NCBI RefSeq assembly: GCF_026210795.1
Contig: NC_089431.1
Coordinates: 992,001-1,056,000, forward strand
DNA: 64,000 nucleotides
DNA from: Rhizophagus irregularis
Lineage: Eukaryota; Glomeromycota; Glomeromycetes; Glomerales; Glomeraceae
Direction: 5' to 3'
Part shown: positions 35,276 through 47,900 of the stretch, in pieces
Layout: every line of letters begins with the position of its first letter
Position numbering within the stretch: the stretch's first letter is position 1
The notes under the pieces: model-generated
Told to the model about the DNA's origin: nothing
Database searches by the model: none
What the model saw: the letters and a program-made list of their open reading frames with translations, nothing else
Position numbers and translations under genes: made by a program

Positions 35276-35444
35276 TATACTAATTTTCGCCCCTTAGTTC
35301 CATTGAATCCGGCTGGTGAACCGGGTCCGATTGATCAACATCCGGAATTTTTTGATTTGTAATCATCCGGACCCATGACTTCTGCCGTAATTACATGGAA
35401 TCCGAGCTAATTCCGCGTCGGATCCAATGGGGAAAATTAGTATA
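35276..35444. mobile_element. MITE family with TATACTAATTTTCGCCCC ends, copy 2
   Basis: Inverted relative to copy 1 at 14834-14996. Ends are TATACTAATTTTCGCCCC and (right, reverse complement) TATACTAATTTTCCCC. Confidence 0.8.
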
Positions 35445-36297
35445 GACATGATGTACGAGTCCCCATTTGACACTCGCTGTCACATTTATCATAATTCAAT
35501 TAGTTGAAATTTGGTTGTAAATAATTCTTGTAAGTAGAAGCTTGATTTTTATAAAATATAATTAATTGTGCACTAAATTTAAAGAATTTTACGAATTTCT
35601 TAGTAAAAGCATCATAACCAGTTGAGTTGTGTTGAAGATAAAAGAAAAAAGAAATAGTAATAATAAATGTTCATAGAATAACGAACGTATCAAAAAACCG
35701 ATAGAAACAACTACGGGAATAATACATGAAAAATTTATATTTGCAAATTGGAACATATTGAACATATTGAAAAAACATGATATTAAAAACCATAAACTTT
35801 GAAAATACTATTCGCAAGATATTGTAAAATATGGTAAAGAAAATACACACACATATATATATATTTAACACTCTAATTAAAGTGAATGAAATAAATAAAT
35901 ATGAAAAACACGAATGATGAAAAGAATTTAGGAGTGATAATAAAGAGAATAGAAATAGGTACATTTGCGATTTTGACATATTGAATAGTATATTGGCGTA
36001 TAGATTATCTATGATTGAAAAATTTAAGACGAATGGCGTGTAATTTACAACTTATGAAACATATTTAACAACCAATTACAGCTGATTTTATAATATACGG
36101 GATAATCGCCGGAGATCCTGAAATCGTATGATTATACTTTATAGCCAATTAAAAATTTAACATGGAACTCATTTAGTTTCACCAATTTCGCCATGTTTCG
36201 GCAGTTTCGCCAGGGTTCGGATGTTTTTGTTAGAACACTAGTATATTTATTAATCATTACACTTATTTTTAATTGCCACGTTATGCTGCGTACTTAC
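35445..36297. other. intergenic
   Basis: No gene. The open stretch at 35671-35979 on the minus strand is low complexity. The end of the TTTCG-rich repeat lies at 36165-36241. Confidence 0.5.
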
Positions 36298-36625
36298 CTC
36301 ATTTGGATATATTGAATTATTATTAAGTCCATAAAATAGGATTTTTCATATTTATTTGTAAGATCCAACAATCGAGTTCCGGGATCGCATCTTTTTATTA
36401 AAAAAAATAAAAAGAAATTACTCTTAAAAATGCGTTAAAAAAGAATGTATATATTTATATCTTATTCAATATCTAGTAATTTTGATACTTTATATCCTCA
36501 AATACATATTTTTGAAAAAAATGAAACGTATGTTCTCTATCAATATCCTCAGAATTATTCGGTATATAGTATTTTGATTCCTTTTCTACTACTATATCCT
36601 TACTTTTACGTCCTGAAGATGAAAT
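36298..36625 (-). pseudogene. methyltransferase fragment (M4): exons 1-2 only
   Basis: Exon 2 (36391-36298) keeps DPGTRLLDLTNKYEKS, with motif I altered (CDPGT) and a -1 shift before YGL. Exon 1 lacks its ATG and two segments but keeps KYYIPNNSEDIDREH and FHFFQKYVF. Exons 3-5 are absent downstream. Confidence 0.85.
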
Positions 36626-37709
36626 ATTATTATTATTAAATCAATAACCTACCAAAAAAAAAAATATTATATATCAAATGAAGATTTCTCAAATAGAATT
36701 GCGATGTGTTGTGTTTTAAAAGAATTTGGAATTTAAACTTATAATAAAGAAAATTTGCGATACAAGGGGTACGAGTTATAAGAGAAAAAAGAATTTTTGA
36801 GCGAGAAATATAAAGATAATTTAAGGATAAATGACGTATAAAAAGGAGATTTTGTCGGTTGAACGTACATATAAGGTGACGAAAATTACAAGTGAAACCG
36901 TGGAATATAGAGAAGAAATTTAAATTAGTAAATAATTTATTTAATGAAGGAAAAACTTTTAAAAAGGATTTACGATATCAATATACTTATTTAGTTTCCC
37001 GCAATTTGAAAATAATTTTAAGCTAGTATCATACATTCTATCATATGAATATACTTATCGCTAACGATTGTTAATAACGTACTTTTTAAAGAATCCGAAA
37101 TGAATTGGGATAATAAGTAAACAAGTAAATATTACTACGGATTTCCTTTATTATAGTTACGAGCGAAGAATAAGTGAACGGTATTAATGATAAAGTGAAA
37201 AGCACTTTAGAGTTTTTGGCATCTTTTCTGATAGAATAATAATATAGTTTCCTTCACGCAATTGTGACCGAAAAAAATAAAAATTCCGAAAATTTAACGA
37301 ATTATAGAAAAGTCTGATTGCCCGAATAAGATGGTCAATGTGTTTCTGAAAATGATTTAGCTCGTTTCATATCATGTAATAAAATATATAAAATATACAA
37401 TGTTCTTTACAGCAGGATTTACCCTAATCCTAACCTAGTTTAGACAATCACTTTGTGGCATGGGGTTACATTCAATACTTTATAGTTAATATGAAAAAAA
37501 TAAGGTACGAAAAATATCCGAGTCAAAATAACGTAAAAATTAGTAACCATCGGTCTGGTTTTAAGCTTCAATACGTTTTGTTTGTTAATTAGCGTCCATA
37601 AAATTTTATATATATTACCAAATAAATTAAGCCATCAAATTAAATAAATTCTTCATAAATAAAAATTATAAATTAATATTAGTATTTAAAAAACGAAAAT
37701 TATAAAACG
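36626..37709. repeat. diverged third copy of the methyltransferase upstream block
   Basis: 36720-37080 keeps landmarks of 29600-30000 (GGAATTTAAACTTA, TTGCGATACAAGGGG, AAAAAGGATTTACG). Beyond 37.1 kb nothing is recognised. Confidence 0.55.
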
Positions 37710-39216
37710 CACCAGTGGTGTTGTAAACACCACATCACGTGATCATGTGTTACTGATCAGTTTATTTTTTTTGACGCGATTTATTATTTTTTCTGTTTCT
37801 TTTTTTTAGGTTTCTTTAGACACGACCATCTTTAGCTTTGGGATTAGGTTACAGGTAAGTTTTTTTTTGCTTCTATTTTCCTTTCTTTCGTTCATTAAAC
37901 TTGCTTGTTCTTTTTTTTAGGCGCGGCTGTTTTTAGTTTCCATTTCGGCAAATATTTAAGGTGAATCTTACTTTCTTTTCTTTCTCTTTTTTTTTGTTTT
38001 TCTTTTCGTTCTTTTCCCTGTTCTTTTATTAACCTTTGTTTCTTTTTTAGACGTGTACCATTTCAGTGAAATCTGAGTAAGTCTCTTTCGTCTTTTTCTC
38101 TTATTGTTTTATCGCTGTTAAAACGATATTAATTATTTTTTTCTTTTTCTATGGGTGGTGTTCTGGCTTTACTTTTATTTTCCTTTATTTCTCTTACTTT
38201 CGTTTTATTTGTTTCTTCATTATTTTTTGTTTTTATCCATCCATTTCTGTTCATTTTGTTTCCTTTTATCTCTTTCTATTTATGTTTCGTTTCCTTCATT
38301 CCTTTGTTGTTCTTATTCCCTTTATTTCTTTCATTGTTTTCTATTCTCGCTTCATTTCTTTTGTTACTTTCATTCCCCTTCGTTGCTTTCACATTGCTTT
38401 TTATTCCCTTTTGTTCCCTTACATTTCTTTGTTGTTTTTTATTCTCCTATTGTTCCTTTTCATTTTTTTTTCATCTCTTTTGTTCCTTCTCATTTTTCTT
38501 TTGTTTCTCTTATTGATTTTTATTCCCTTTTGTTCCCTTTCATTTCCCTTTCATTTCTCTCATGGCATTTTATTCCCTTTTCTTTCATTGTTTTTATTCC
38601 CCCTTCATTTTTTTCATTGTTTTTTTTATTCTCTCTTTGCTTCCCTTTATTCCCCCTTTGTTTCTCTTGTTAAATTTTATTTCCCCTTCGATTCTTTTGT
38701 TCCTTTTTACTATTCTTCACTTTTTTTTTCATTTCCTTTACGGTTATCTTCGTTTTCCTTCATCCTCTTTCATTCATCTTTCGTTTCCCACTTATTCATT
38801 TTTTTCATTCATCTTTCACGTCTCTTTTGTTCATCTTTCATGTATCTTCATCATATTTTGTTTATCTTTCATCATTTTTGTTCATCTTTCATTTCCCTAC
38901 ATCACTTTTCGTTTACTCAACCCTTTTCATTTATCTTTCCTTTCCTTTATTTCCCTTGGTTTTTTTCATTGTCCTTTTTTACTATATTTTTTGTCCTTTC
39001 TTCATATATTGCAGTGCATTTACATACAGCATTACGGCATTTAAGTTAAAGTTATGCAATTACGACTTAATCAGCTATCGGTTATATCATAAAATTTTTT
39101 TTATAAATCATGTAATGCATTGTGGTGTAACATTTTTTATTGATCAAATAAAATCGAAAAACTAGCCAATAAAAAATTTTATAATCACGTGATTGTGGTG
39201 TTGAGCACCAGTGGTG
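37710..39216 (+). mobile_element. 1.5 kb TIR element filled by a pyrimidine/intron-like array
   Basis: Ends are CACCAGTGGTGTTGTAAACA (37710) and, inverted, CACCACTGGTGCTCAACACC (ending 39216), both followed by ATCACGTGAT. Inside: splice-like modules at 37800-38140 (CAG|gtaag; TTTTTTTTAG|GCGCGG...TTAAG|gtgaat; TTTTTTAG|ACGTG...), then 0.85 kb of T/C-rich CCTTTTGTTCC, TTTTATTCCC repeats. Long frames in the tract are low-complexity artefacts. No transposase, no clear target duplication. Confidence 0.65.
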
Positions 39217-39262
39217 TGATTTAGTATAGTCGTTAAAAAATACTATCATTATCAGTTAATAT

Positions 39263-40470
39263 TTAATTTTTTTTAGCCCAAAATCTAATTAACAAAAATT
39301 CTGGACTAGTATATTTAAGTTCTTCTATAAGATCTTTTGTTATCATAATTTTATATTCTTCTTTAGAGATCCCTAAAAATGGACTTAAATTTTCTGTCGC
39401 TACTTCATTATCATGGTATCCTATAAAAATATCTTGTTTAATCATACCAACTTTACCACCGTTAGGTCCTAAAATATATGATTTCTCATCTCTATAAACT
39501 ATTTGCGTATTTTGATTTGATTGAATTATTTTATCAAGATTTGGTATTATTTTCATATCTACTCCTCTTTGTAAACAAGATGTATTATCTATAAATTTTA
39601 AAAATAAATCTTAGTCATACTTTGATAAAATTGTTGGTAAGCAAATATGGGAATAATTAATTTACTTACGTGCTTCATATATTTTACTTAAAATTGGTCC
39701 AGCTCCCCTAAGTGTAAAATATATATCAAGAATTTCAACATACCCACCAGGTTTTGTTACTCTATATATAATAAATAAATAAATATTCATTTTTTAAATT
39801 ATTTACATATACTGTATAACAAAATACATATAACTAACTTATACCTAATCATTTCAGAAATGATAAAGTTCCATTGATCTGCTTTAATAATGAATGACAT
39901 TGGATCCTGATGTACAAAATCAAAGTTGTCATCAGGGAACGGTAATCCATCAAACATATCCGCTTTTACGAAATTTAAGTTTGACGGTTTTATCTAATTA
40001 AGTATATATTTTTATACCTAGTTAGTTAAATTTTTTAATTGTCACGTTACGCGCGCGTACTTGCCTCATTTGGATGTACTGAATTATTATCAAGTCCGTA
40101 AAATACTGATTTTTCATATTTATTTGCAAGATCCAACAACCACGTTCCAGGTCCGCATCTTTAAAAAAAAAAAAATTGTCAACAATTGCATTAAAATATA
40201 TACATATATATATATTTTAACTTACCCAATATCTAATACTTTATATTTTCCTCGCATTAATCCTTCTTCAATTGGAGAAGAATAATTACCTTGAAATAAA
40301 TACCTTTGAAAAAAATGAAACATATGTAATCTATCAATATCTTCATAATTATTCGGTATATAGTATTTTAATTCCTTTTCTACTTCTAAATCCATCGGTT
40401 TATTATCAATTTCTTTATAAAATTCTATTTTTTTACTTTTATGTTTTGAAGACGAATTATTATTTCCCAT
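39263..40470 (-). CDS. class I SAM-dependent methyltransferase (M3)
   Basis: Five exons on the minus strand: 40470-40226, 40158-40065, 39993-39845, 39761-39670 and 39588-39263, 301 residues. Motif I is VLDIGCGPGTWLLDLA, then YGLDNNS, FVKADMFDGLPFPDDNFDF and VTKPGGYVEILDIYF. The frame is intact. Intron 2 starts with GC (GAG|gcaagt) instead of GT. GC-AG introns are spliced in fungi when the rest of the donor is strong, as here. It is the nearest relative of M2 and lies in the matching duplicated block. A TIR element sits 47 bp beyond its stop codon. Substrate unknown. Confidence 0.88.
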
Positions 40471-42035
40471 ATTTTTATTATTATTAAATCAATAATCTAC
40501 AAAAAAAATCATATTAAAATTTCTCCGATGAAATTGCGATATGTTATGCTTAAAAGAATTTGGAATTTAAACTTCTTTACAGAAACTTCAAGATCGTAGC
40601 GATGGCTTAATGCGCAGTAACTGCATATATGTAATTTCTTTACGATTACATAATGTGGTCACTATGTATTTATGACGCAGTTACTGCGCATTAAGCCATC
40701 GCTACGATCTTGAAGTTTCTGTAAAGTTACTGTAAACTCTGCGCCTGAGGTGGCAATATAACGAATAATAAAGGAAATTGTCGATACAAAGGGGTATGAG
40801 TTATCAAGGAGAAAGGACTGGGGTTAAGGTAATTTAGAGGTTTTTTGTCGATAACTTATATATAAGATGATGAAATTACAAAGGAGTGAAATAAGGAAGA
40901 GTAAATATTTGTAAAATATGAAAAAATATTAATAAATAAATAAATAAATAGTAAACAAAAAGGAAATTTTTTTTAAAAAAAGGATTTAATAAATTTTGTG
41001 ATTTTTGTGATACATAGATTTTCAATGGATTTTTCCTTATCTGTTATTTATTTTTCCGCAATTTTGATTCGGTTACATATACAAACATACTATATTTTTC
41101 GCCGATTAGCCAAAAATTTATCCGTAATTAAAATTAACTCGTTGCTCTTAATATGACTAATTTAGAAAATTAACTTTCACAACATTTTTTAAAACAGTTG
41201 TATATATATATAACTTATTCAGAGATACGGTTTCTAAATAATAAAATATGCGCCTTAATTAATTTGTAATTATTCAGCCAATAATGTTACAGTTACAGTA
41301 CCTCATGTGATACGAGACGTAATTTAATAAAAGCCGAAAGCCGAACTTGTTACAAAAAAGAAAGATTGTTTGAATTTTTAATAGGAATTAAGAACGCCGT
41401 AAAGAATAATCCTTATTATATTATATTTGTGTATATTATAATAATAATCCAAATAAACAAACTTTAAATTAAATACTTTAAATGTTTTTTTTTGGGCGTT
41501 TTTTTGGGCTCAAATCTACAAGCACTTAATTGGATCTAGTCACTTTTAATTTATTCTTAAGGTCATTTTAAAAATTATGTTCTTTAGAAATTCCTTTTTT
41601 AAAGAAATATCATCAGCTGCAAGATCAGAAACTGATCAGCTCTACATTTGGTCTAAACTCTATGAACTTTGTGTCATAATTTATTGCTATGAAATTATTA
41701 GTATATCAAAATGGGAAAATTTGCATTTACGCCCAGTTGAAAATATATATTATGGAGCTTATATATGAATTCTGGTAACGCAAATTATTTAAAGCAAATG
41801 GCGTTTAACTTTTTTAATTTAATTATGACCTACTTTTGAAAAAACGGAAAAGTTCAGTCTAAAAAAATATAACGAAACTGTTTATACCGAAATAATGTAA
41901 CCGATTTTCTTATAATTAATCATGCTGGATATAACAAATTTATATAATAAAACGCTATATACAATGGAACAGTTATATTAAGTTATACCAAATTATTATG
42001 TACTCGAATTGGATTTTTTTTTTAATTATTAGGAC
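40471..42035. repeat. duplicated block upstream of M3
   Basis: Counterpart of 29549-30995. It contains the 152-bp MITE at 40575 that the other copy lacks. The 41577-41768 plus frame is open here but has no recognisable domain. Confidence 0.75.
40575..40726. mobile_element. 152-bp MITE with perfect 50-bp TIRs
   Basis: Arms 40575-40624 and 40677-40726 are perfectly inverted (CTTTACAGAAACTTCAAGAT ... GCGCAGTAACTGC). The paralogous block near 29640-29655 reads TTTAAACTTACTATAAACTC without it, so the target is TT, duplicated on insertion. Confidence 0.93.
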
Positions 42036-42357
42036 ATGGATGTTCTATTTTGCGCCAAATCATCTAATCATCTTTAGCACAGTATTAGACATGAGTACGT
42101 CATTGCAATTATGTATAATGCGTAATCACGTTGCAAAATTGTGATTACATAATACTATAAATATGTGGAATCTTCACGTGATATCGTTTCCACTCGTAAT
42201 ACATATGAATACTGAATACTGATTGACAAGTCAATTTTGTGTAATACGTAAACTCATGGTTATAGTATGAGTCATCGTAAAAACATCCCAAAATAATACT
42301 GATAAATTCAATAAAAGTCCTTTTTCGTTTATTTTCCCCCTCTTCCCTTCTCTCCTC

Positions 42358-43024
42358 CCCTACGAAAAAAAAATGTCCGGAATTTGTCACCAAAACTGTT
42401 CGGAAATTGTCCAGTATTCCTATAAAATGTCTGGAAAATGTCCGAAATTATGAAAAAATATGGTGTCCGGAATTTTTTGAAGTCCGGAATTTGTCCAGAC
42501 ATGAAAAATTCAGGACAAATTTCGGATAGATAAAACTGGACAAATTCTGGACACAAAAAATCCTGGACACATTTTGGACAATCTCTGGACAAAAAAAACT
42601 GGACAAATTCTGGTAGTTAGACGAGAAAAAATTCCAGGCAAATTCTGGACAATAAAAAATCAAAAAATGTAAAAAGCAAAAAACTGGTATTTAAAACCTC
42701 TGTGTGTATACTAAGTAAACTTAAAGAGCAAGCAAAAATACTATCTATGATGTTAATTTAAACTGCTATAAACAAGTATCAGTTAGGTATTTGTATAAAG
42801 GAATATATCATTGAAATCATGACTTGCCGATCATTTCAGAGAAAATTTTTTTTCCGGACAAATTCCAAATCCGGACAAATTTCGGACAAAAATCAATGTC
42901 CGGAAAATGTTCCAAATCTTGCGCGTTTTCGTATGTTTTCAGGACACTCATTTTGTCCGGAATTTGTACAATTATATTCCAGACAATTTCAGAATATTTT
43001 CCGGACGCATTTTTTTCGTAGGGC
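42358..43024. mobile_element. foldback element made of TCCGGAATTTGTCC words
   Basis: Ends CCCTACGAAAAAAA with TGTCCGGAA (left) and CCCTACGAAAAAAATGCGTC (right, inverted). The interior has more than a dozen degenerate GTCCGGAATTTGTC / GACAAATTCTGGAC words in both directions. All short frames here arise from these words. About 667 bp. Confidence 0.7.
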
Positions 43025-43094
43025 TCATATATTTTATTATAATTTTTTTCTCTTTACGTTTAACTGTTTACACGCACAATATGTTAAGTAATTT

Positions 43095-43315
43095 TTTATT
43101 TGGGTATTTTTGTTGGAACAGCATGATGCTATGCGTTGGGTGGGAGCATAGTGTGCTTACTTTGTAAGCCTGTGAGTACCAGGTTTTCTGCGGTCTTACA
43201 GTAGGGCTGGTTTGTTGTGGTACGGCATGGTGCTATGCGTAATTTTCATGGGAAGAGTATAGTACACTTCTTAGGAAGTCCCTTGTGGTAGGGCCGTAAT
43301 ATTTAAACAAATATA
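43095..43315. repeat. two-copy tandem repeat, about 105 bp, GC-richer
   Basis: Two related units share GCATG[AG]TGCTATGCGT, GAG[CT]ATAGT and TAGGGC[TC]G. Composition is above the surroundings. Not identified. Confidence 0.5.
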
Positions 43316-43395
43316 AAATAAAATTAATGAAAAAATGTGATATAAGCACAGTTTGAACATATGGATAATTTTAAGATTAAAGTTATCACTTAGGA

Positions 43396-43507
43396 ATTGG
43401 TTGGAGAGACACACATTAAATATGAGCAGTTCTTGCAAGACATCCTTTACGCCAAGAAGATTACCACATTTAAAAGAGTTGTGCCACTATTCTCAAATGA
43501 ATTCTAA
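43396..43507 (+). pseudogene. isolated C-terminal exon, unknown gene
   Basis: After CACTTAG an open frame reads ELVGETHIKYEQFLQDILYA, then KKITTFKRVVPLFSNEF and stop. Amino-acid composition looks like a real protein, but no upstream exon was found. Not recognised. Confidence 0.35.
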
Positions 43508-43663
43508 TAGAATAGATGGAAACTAATTATCATTAATCCAAATAATGCATAGTTTATATTTGCTTTTCAAAAAAAAATATTATATAATTAACATTTTATT
43601 ATAAGGTAGTAACTCCTATAATTGGGTTTGAAATTTGTTAGTGTTTAATATTTAACATTTATA

Positions 43664-44395
43664 CAGTGCGGTACCTCTATAACCGACCCAATTTTATAGT
43701 CATAATGTGACATTTTCAAAAAGATGTCACATTAGCAAAAAATAATATTTTAAAATTCTAACCGATAATTTTAATAAAGCATATCAAGAGCTTTTAAACT
43801 TATCGGGTTAGATTAAAAAATAATAAATTTTGCTAGTGTTACATAAGTTTGAAGTTCGGGTAATTTATTATGATAGGAAAAATTTGAGAATAAGTGATTT
43901 TTGTGTAACATAAAAAAAAAATAATTATTTGATAGTGCTTATTCAAACAAATCATTTTAGCTTATAAACTTACCCATACTTTATTAAAAAAATTTTGAAA
44001 AAAAATTAAAAAAAACTTTGATAGTTTTTATTTATTACAAATTATATTATGCCTATTTCTCAAAAAGGAATTACAGGAAAACTTGCTAAAAAAATATAAA
44101 TCCCATAGAAAAGTTCCTGATGATATACTTAATCAAATTACTTTTAAATAATTATAATGAATAATAAATTATATATAAAAAATTATTCTAATTAACATTA
44201 AGTATTACATTAGCCAATCAAATTTATTTTAAGTCATGTGATTTTGTATTATGTCAGCAAAAAAAAAATTGAGAAAATTTTTTTATTTGCTTAATGATGT
44301 ATCTTTTTAAAAGCTATCTAATTTTAAAATTTTATAAAATTCTGACCATTAGATCACAAGATATAAGGGGTACCTATTATAGAGGTACCGCACTG
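43664..44395. mobile_element. pogo/Tc1-mariner-type non-autonomous element, 732 bp
   Basis: Perfect 19-bp ends CAGTGCGGTACCTCTATAA with TA on both sides (43662-43663, 44396-44397). CAGT...CTCTATAA ends and a TA target are typical of pogo/Tigger elements (established knowledge). No transposase frame. Confidence 0.88.
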
Positions 44396-44584
44396 TAGTA
44401 CAAATAAATTTTTTTTTTTTGAAATTTATTTTTACAATAAGATAAAAAATGACAAATCAGTTTGCCACTGTAATGGGTTTTCTGAAAATACAGTAAAGCC
44501 ACATTGTCAAATAATCACTTTCTAGAAACTTATAGGTTAGTGATTAATTGTAATTATTTTTGTATTAGTTATTACCTCTGTTCC

Positions 44585-44703
44585 ATAAAAAATTTATTTT
44601 TAATGTTCCTGAAGGGAATCATCCAATTTATGAAAATACTTATCATATCAAATCAAATGTTGAAAGAAAAGTTACAAAACCCAAAAATCCTGATAATTGT
44701 AAG
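44585..44703 (+). pseudogene. possible coding exon, unknown gene
   Basis: The frame reads LPLFHKKFIFNVPEGNHPIY, ENTYHIKSNVERKVTKPKNP, DN, then a tgtaag. Composition is coding-like, but there is no start, no partner exons and no known domain. Confidence 0.3.
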
Positions 44704-44938
44704 TTAAATTCATTAATAATCATATTTTATTGCCCTATAAAAATTAATTGTCCGTAAAATGTAATAGTAAATAATTGATAAATAACGGTCATATAGATGT
44801 CTAGTAATTTAACTATTTTATATATGTATTTTAAACGTTAAATATACGGAAAAATGAGCCCATCCATTTTATGTTTGAAATTTAAATGTAAATTATTTGT
44901 TTATTAAATGTACTATTCTCACTAACCCATTCAATCAG

Positions 44939-47900
44939 TTATTCATCTGTATAATCTACATCCTTATCTATTACATAATAAGTAGTTTTAATCTGAAAAA
45001 ACCCTACATAATGGTCTATAGCAAATGCATCAATGAATTCATGCGCTCCAAATTTTTGAAATGAAATAAGACCTGCACTATCTTCTCTAACATCTGCAGT
45101 CCAATGAATATATGCTAACATATAAGTTACTTTGTCAAATTCGTAAGCAAGATAATATTCAACCTGTCCATAAAATTTTTTCAATACAAATTCTGGTGTT
45201 TTCTGAGGAAATGAAGACCATCTATCCACTTCCATAATTACCTATAAATTTATCATAGCAGATAAGATTAATGATAGCAATTTCATAACATAAATTAATA
45301 TAATAATACATGTACCAAAACTGAGTAATTATTGTGAGCCCAATCTTGATTTTGTCTTGCCCATTTGGATCCAATCTGGTGGCCCTTTTTCGTCTATAGG
45401 CGTCCATATTTCATGCCAAATGAAGAAAAGGACTATGAATTAAAAAAAAATAAATTATTTGATTAAAAAAAAGTCCTTTAAACAAATTTTCACATATAAA
45501 ATTTGAAATTACCATTAACTTTCGGCCTCTAACATTGTGAGTCGTGGAAAAATGCTCTTTAATTTTTTTTTAATTCTGACTGCCTAAGATTATGCCTTTT
45601 TGATGGAGATCGCAATACTTCTTCAGAATCAGGTTGAGAATATGCAAGATTATTTGAATTGTGCTTGACTTCTTGTAAAGGAAATATTGCTGTATGCATA
45701 TTTTGATAAAATTGTAAATGATTGAACATTTCCCATACATGTATATTGTTAATTATATTCTTGTAAGGGTGTAACCGTGAACGAGCTAAAGGAAGTAACA
45801 TTCCACAGACTCTTTCAATCAGAAATTGCCATGTAGCCCAACATGGACCTGTGTTTTCTATACTATCGGCAATATGTAAAAGGTTGTGAAAGCATAATTT
45901 CATTGTACTTAGCCGCTCTTCCAAACTTTGATAATATTCTCTAAAATAAAAAATAAATTAAATATCAAGACTATACTATACAATTTGAAATTAAATTGAT
46001 AATAAACTACTTACTTTTCATAATAATCATAAAAAGACTGAAATAAAAATCTAATATCATTTATATCTTGAGATGTTAATGATAATTTTTGATATAAACG
46101 TACAGCATTAACAAATTTTGCCCATCCTTTGTAATGTTTCTGTGGCATTCTACCTTTCAAAAGAGGCAATGAATACATGGTAATCCAGGCAGCCCATTCT
46201 TTAGCTTTATAACCTTTATGGTATAATACTATATTGCGTGGTGGTCGTCCAAAACAAGTTGGAAACTCTTTTCGTGCTTGATGCATTTCTTTACCGATAA
46301 TCTTCCATTCAGATTGGCTAAGAATATAATCACCAATATTTTGATCACTATTATCATTAAAAAAAGTTCCGGTCCATAATTTGAACATGTAATAGGCAAT
46401 ATTCTCATATATAAGATGCATTAGATCAATCGGAAAAGAATTTGGAAAATGAATTGCTTTAAGGTTAAAGAGTATACTACGCCCTTTTATTCCTTATAAA
46501 TAAATAATTATTAAAATTACTAAAACAATAAAATTTAATTAAGAGTTATATATACCAAATTCAGTTTCTAATTCTTTTCTTTCTCTTTTTGAATTTGCTT
46601 GGTTTAATTGAAAAATTCGATCTTTAAACTGCCTATGAGTTCGCAAAGGTAAATTTTCAGGATCATATCTTTCATATTCATTTTCTTTTTCCATAGGTGG
46701 TTTAGTAGGAAAATACACATGATTTAAGTAAATACCACGAATATCACAAAACCGGCACCCCTTATATGAATTATGGCCAGTTAATTGCATGAGTTTGGTC
46801 AATCCTGGAGTATCACCTGACCATGATAAAATATGGGCATGTAATAAAAATGTTTCATTTTTTAATCTGTCATAGCAATCTATCCCATCTAAAAGTAATA
46901 AAATATAAAATATTACTAAATATTATAAAATCAAAAAATTTAAATCAAAGAAAAATTACCTTCCAGTTCTTTTAATTCTTTAATTATAGGATACATAAAT
47001 GAATTAAAGTCTTTGGGTTCTTTTGGGCCTGGAATAATTGCTGCTATTAAGAGATTTTCTTTTTTAACACGTTCTTCAGGACATATATTGGCATTAATTA
47101 TAAGGACAACCCAGCAATCATCTGTTTTTTGTTGAAAGATTTGGTAGCCATCAACAGAACCCATTAATGCAACATCTCTATCATCTTCAAAATATCCATT
47201 AGATAAAAGTTTTTGGTATCTAGCGCCATCAAATATATCTCCAATTATTCCATCTAAACCAAATCCTTGACGACTTGTATAATTTGCACGATATCTCAAC
47301 TCTTTGGAACGTTTTGGATCTTGATATTGAATTCTAAGATGGTCTTTAATGGAAAAAAAGGCCATTTGTTGTCGTGAAACATGTTTTCTAGTCTGAAATC
47401 TTGATGTTTGACAATATTCACAAAAATCATTGTCTTTATACTTTCCTGTATAAGCGCAACAAGAGTTGATACAAGTATCTACCCATGTAGGTTTTATTGG
47501 AACAATTGATTCTAGTGTTTTTTAAACTTGAAATAAACTAATATCATTACCATTAACTGCTACCATGGTTTGATGAAATGCATTATCCGTTAAGTTACAC
47601 TGAGATTTAACTTGAAATAATCTTAAAGCACAAGTTAATTCTTCAGTTAATTGTATCTCTCCTTTAAAATCTAAATTAAATAAATGAATTAGATTTGAGT
47701 AAATATTTCAAATTATTTAATCCTTATATATTTTTTGTACCTGAATTATCTGCAGAAGATTCACTTAATTCAGAAAGTTCATCGATTACATTTGGAGATA
47801 ATTCTTGCTCTACATCAGACTCATCAATATTAAAAAAACAATCATCTCGTCCAGAAGATAAATTTTCCATATTATCCAATAAACTTGATGATTCATTTAA

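Noticed and set aside
38151-39165. Several long Phe/Leu/Ser-rich open frames
   Set aside because: Low-complexity pyrimidine tract inside a TIR element; all three frames are open for the same reason.
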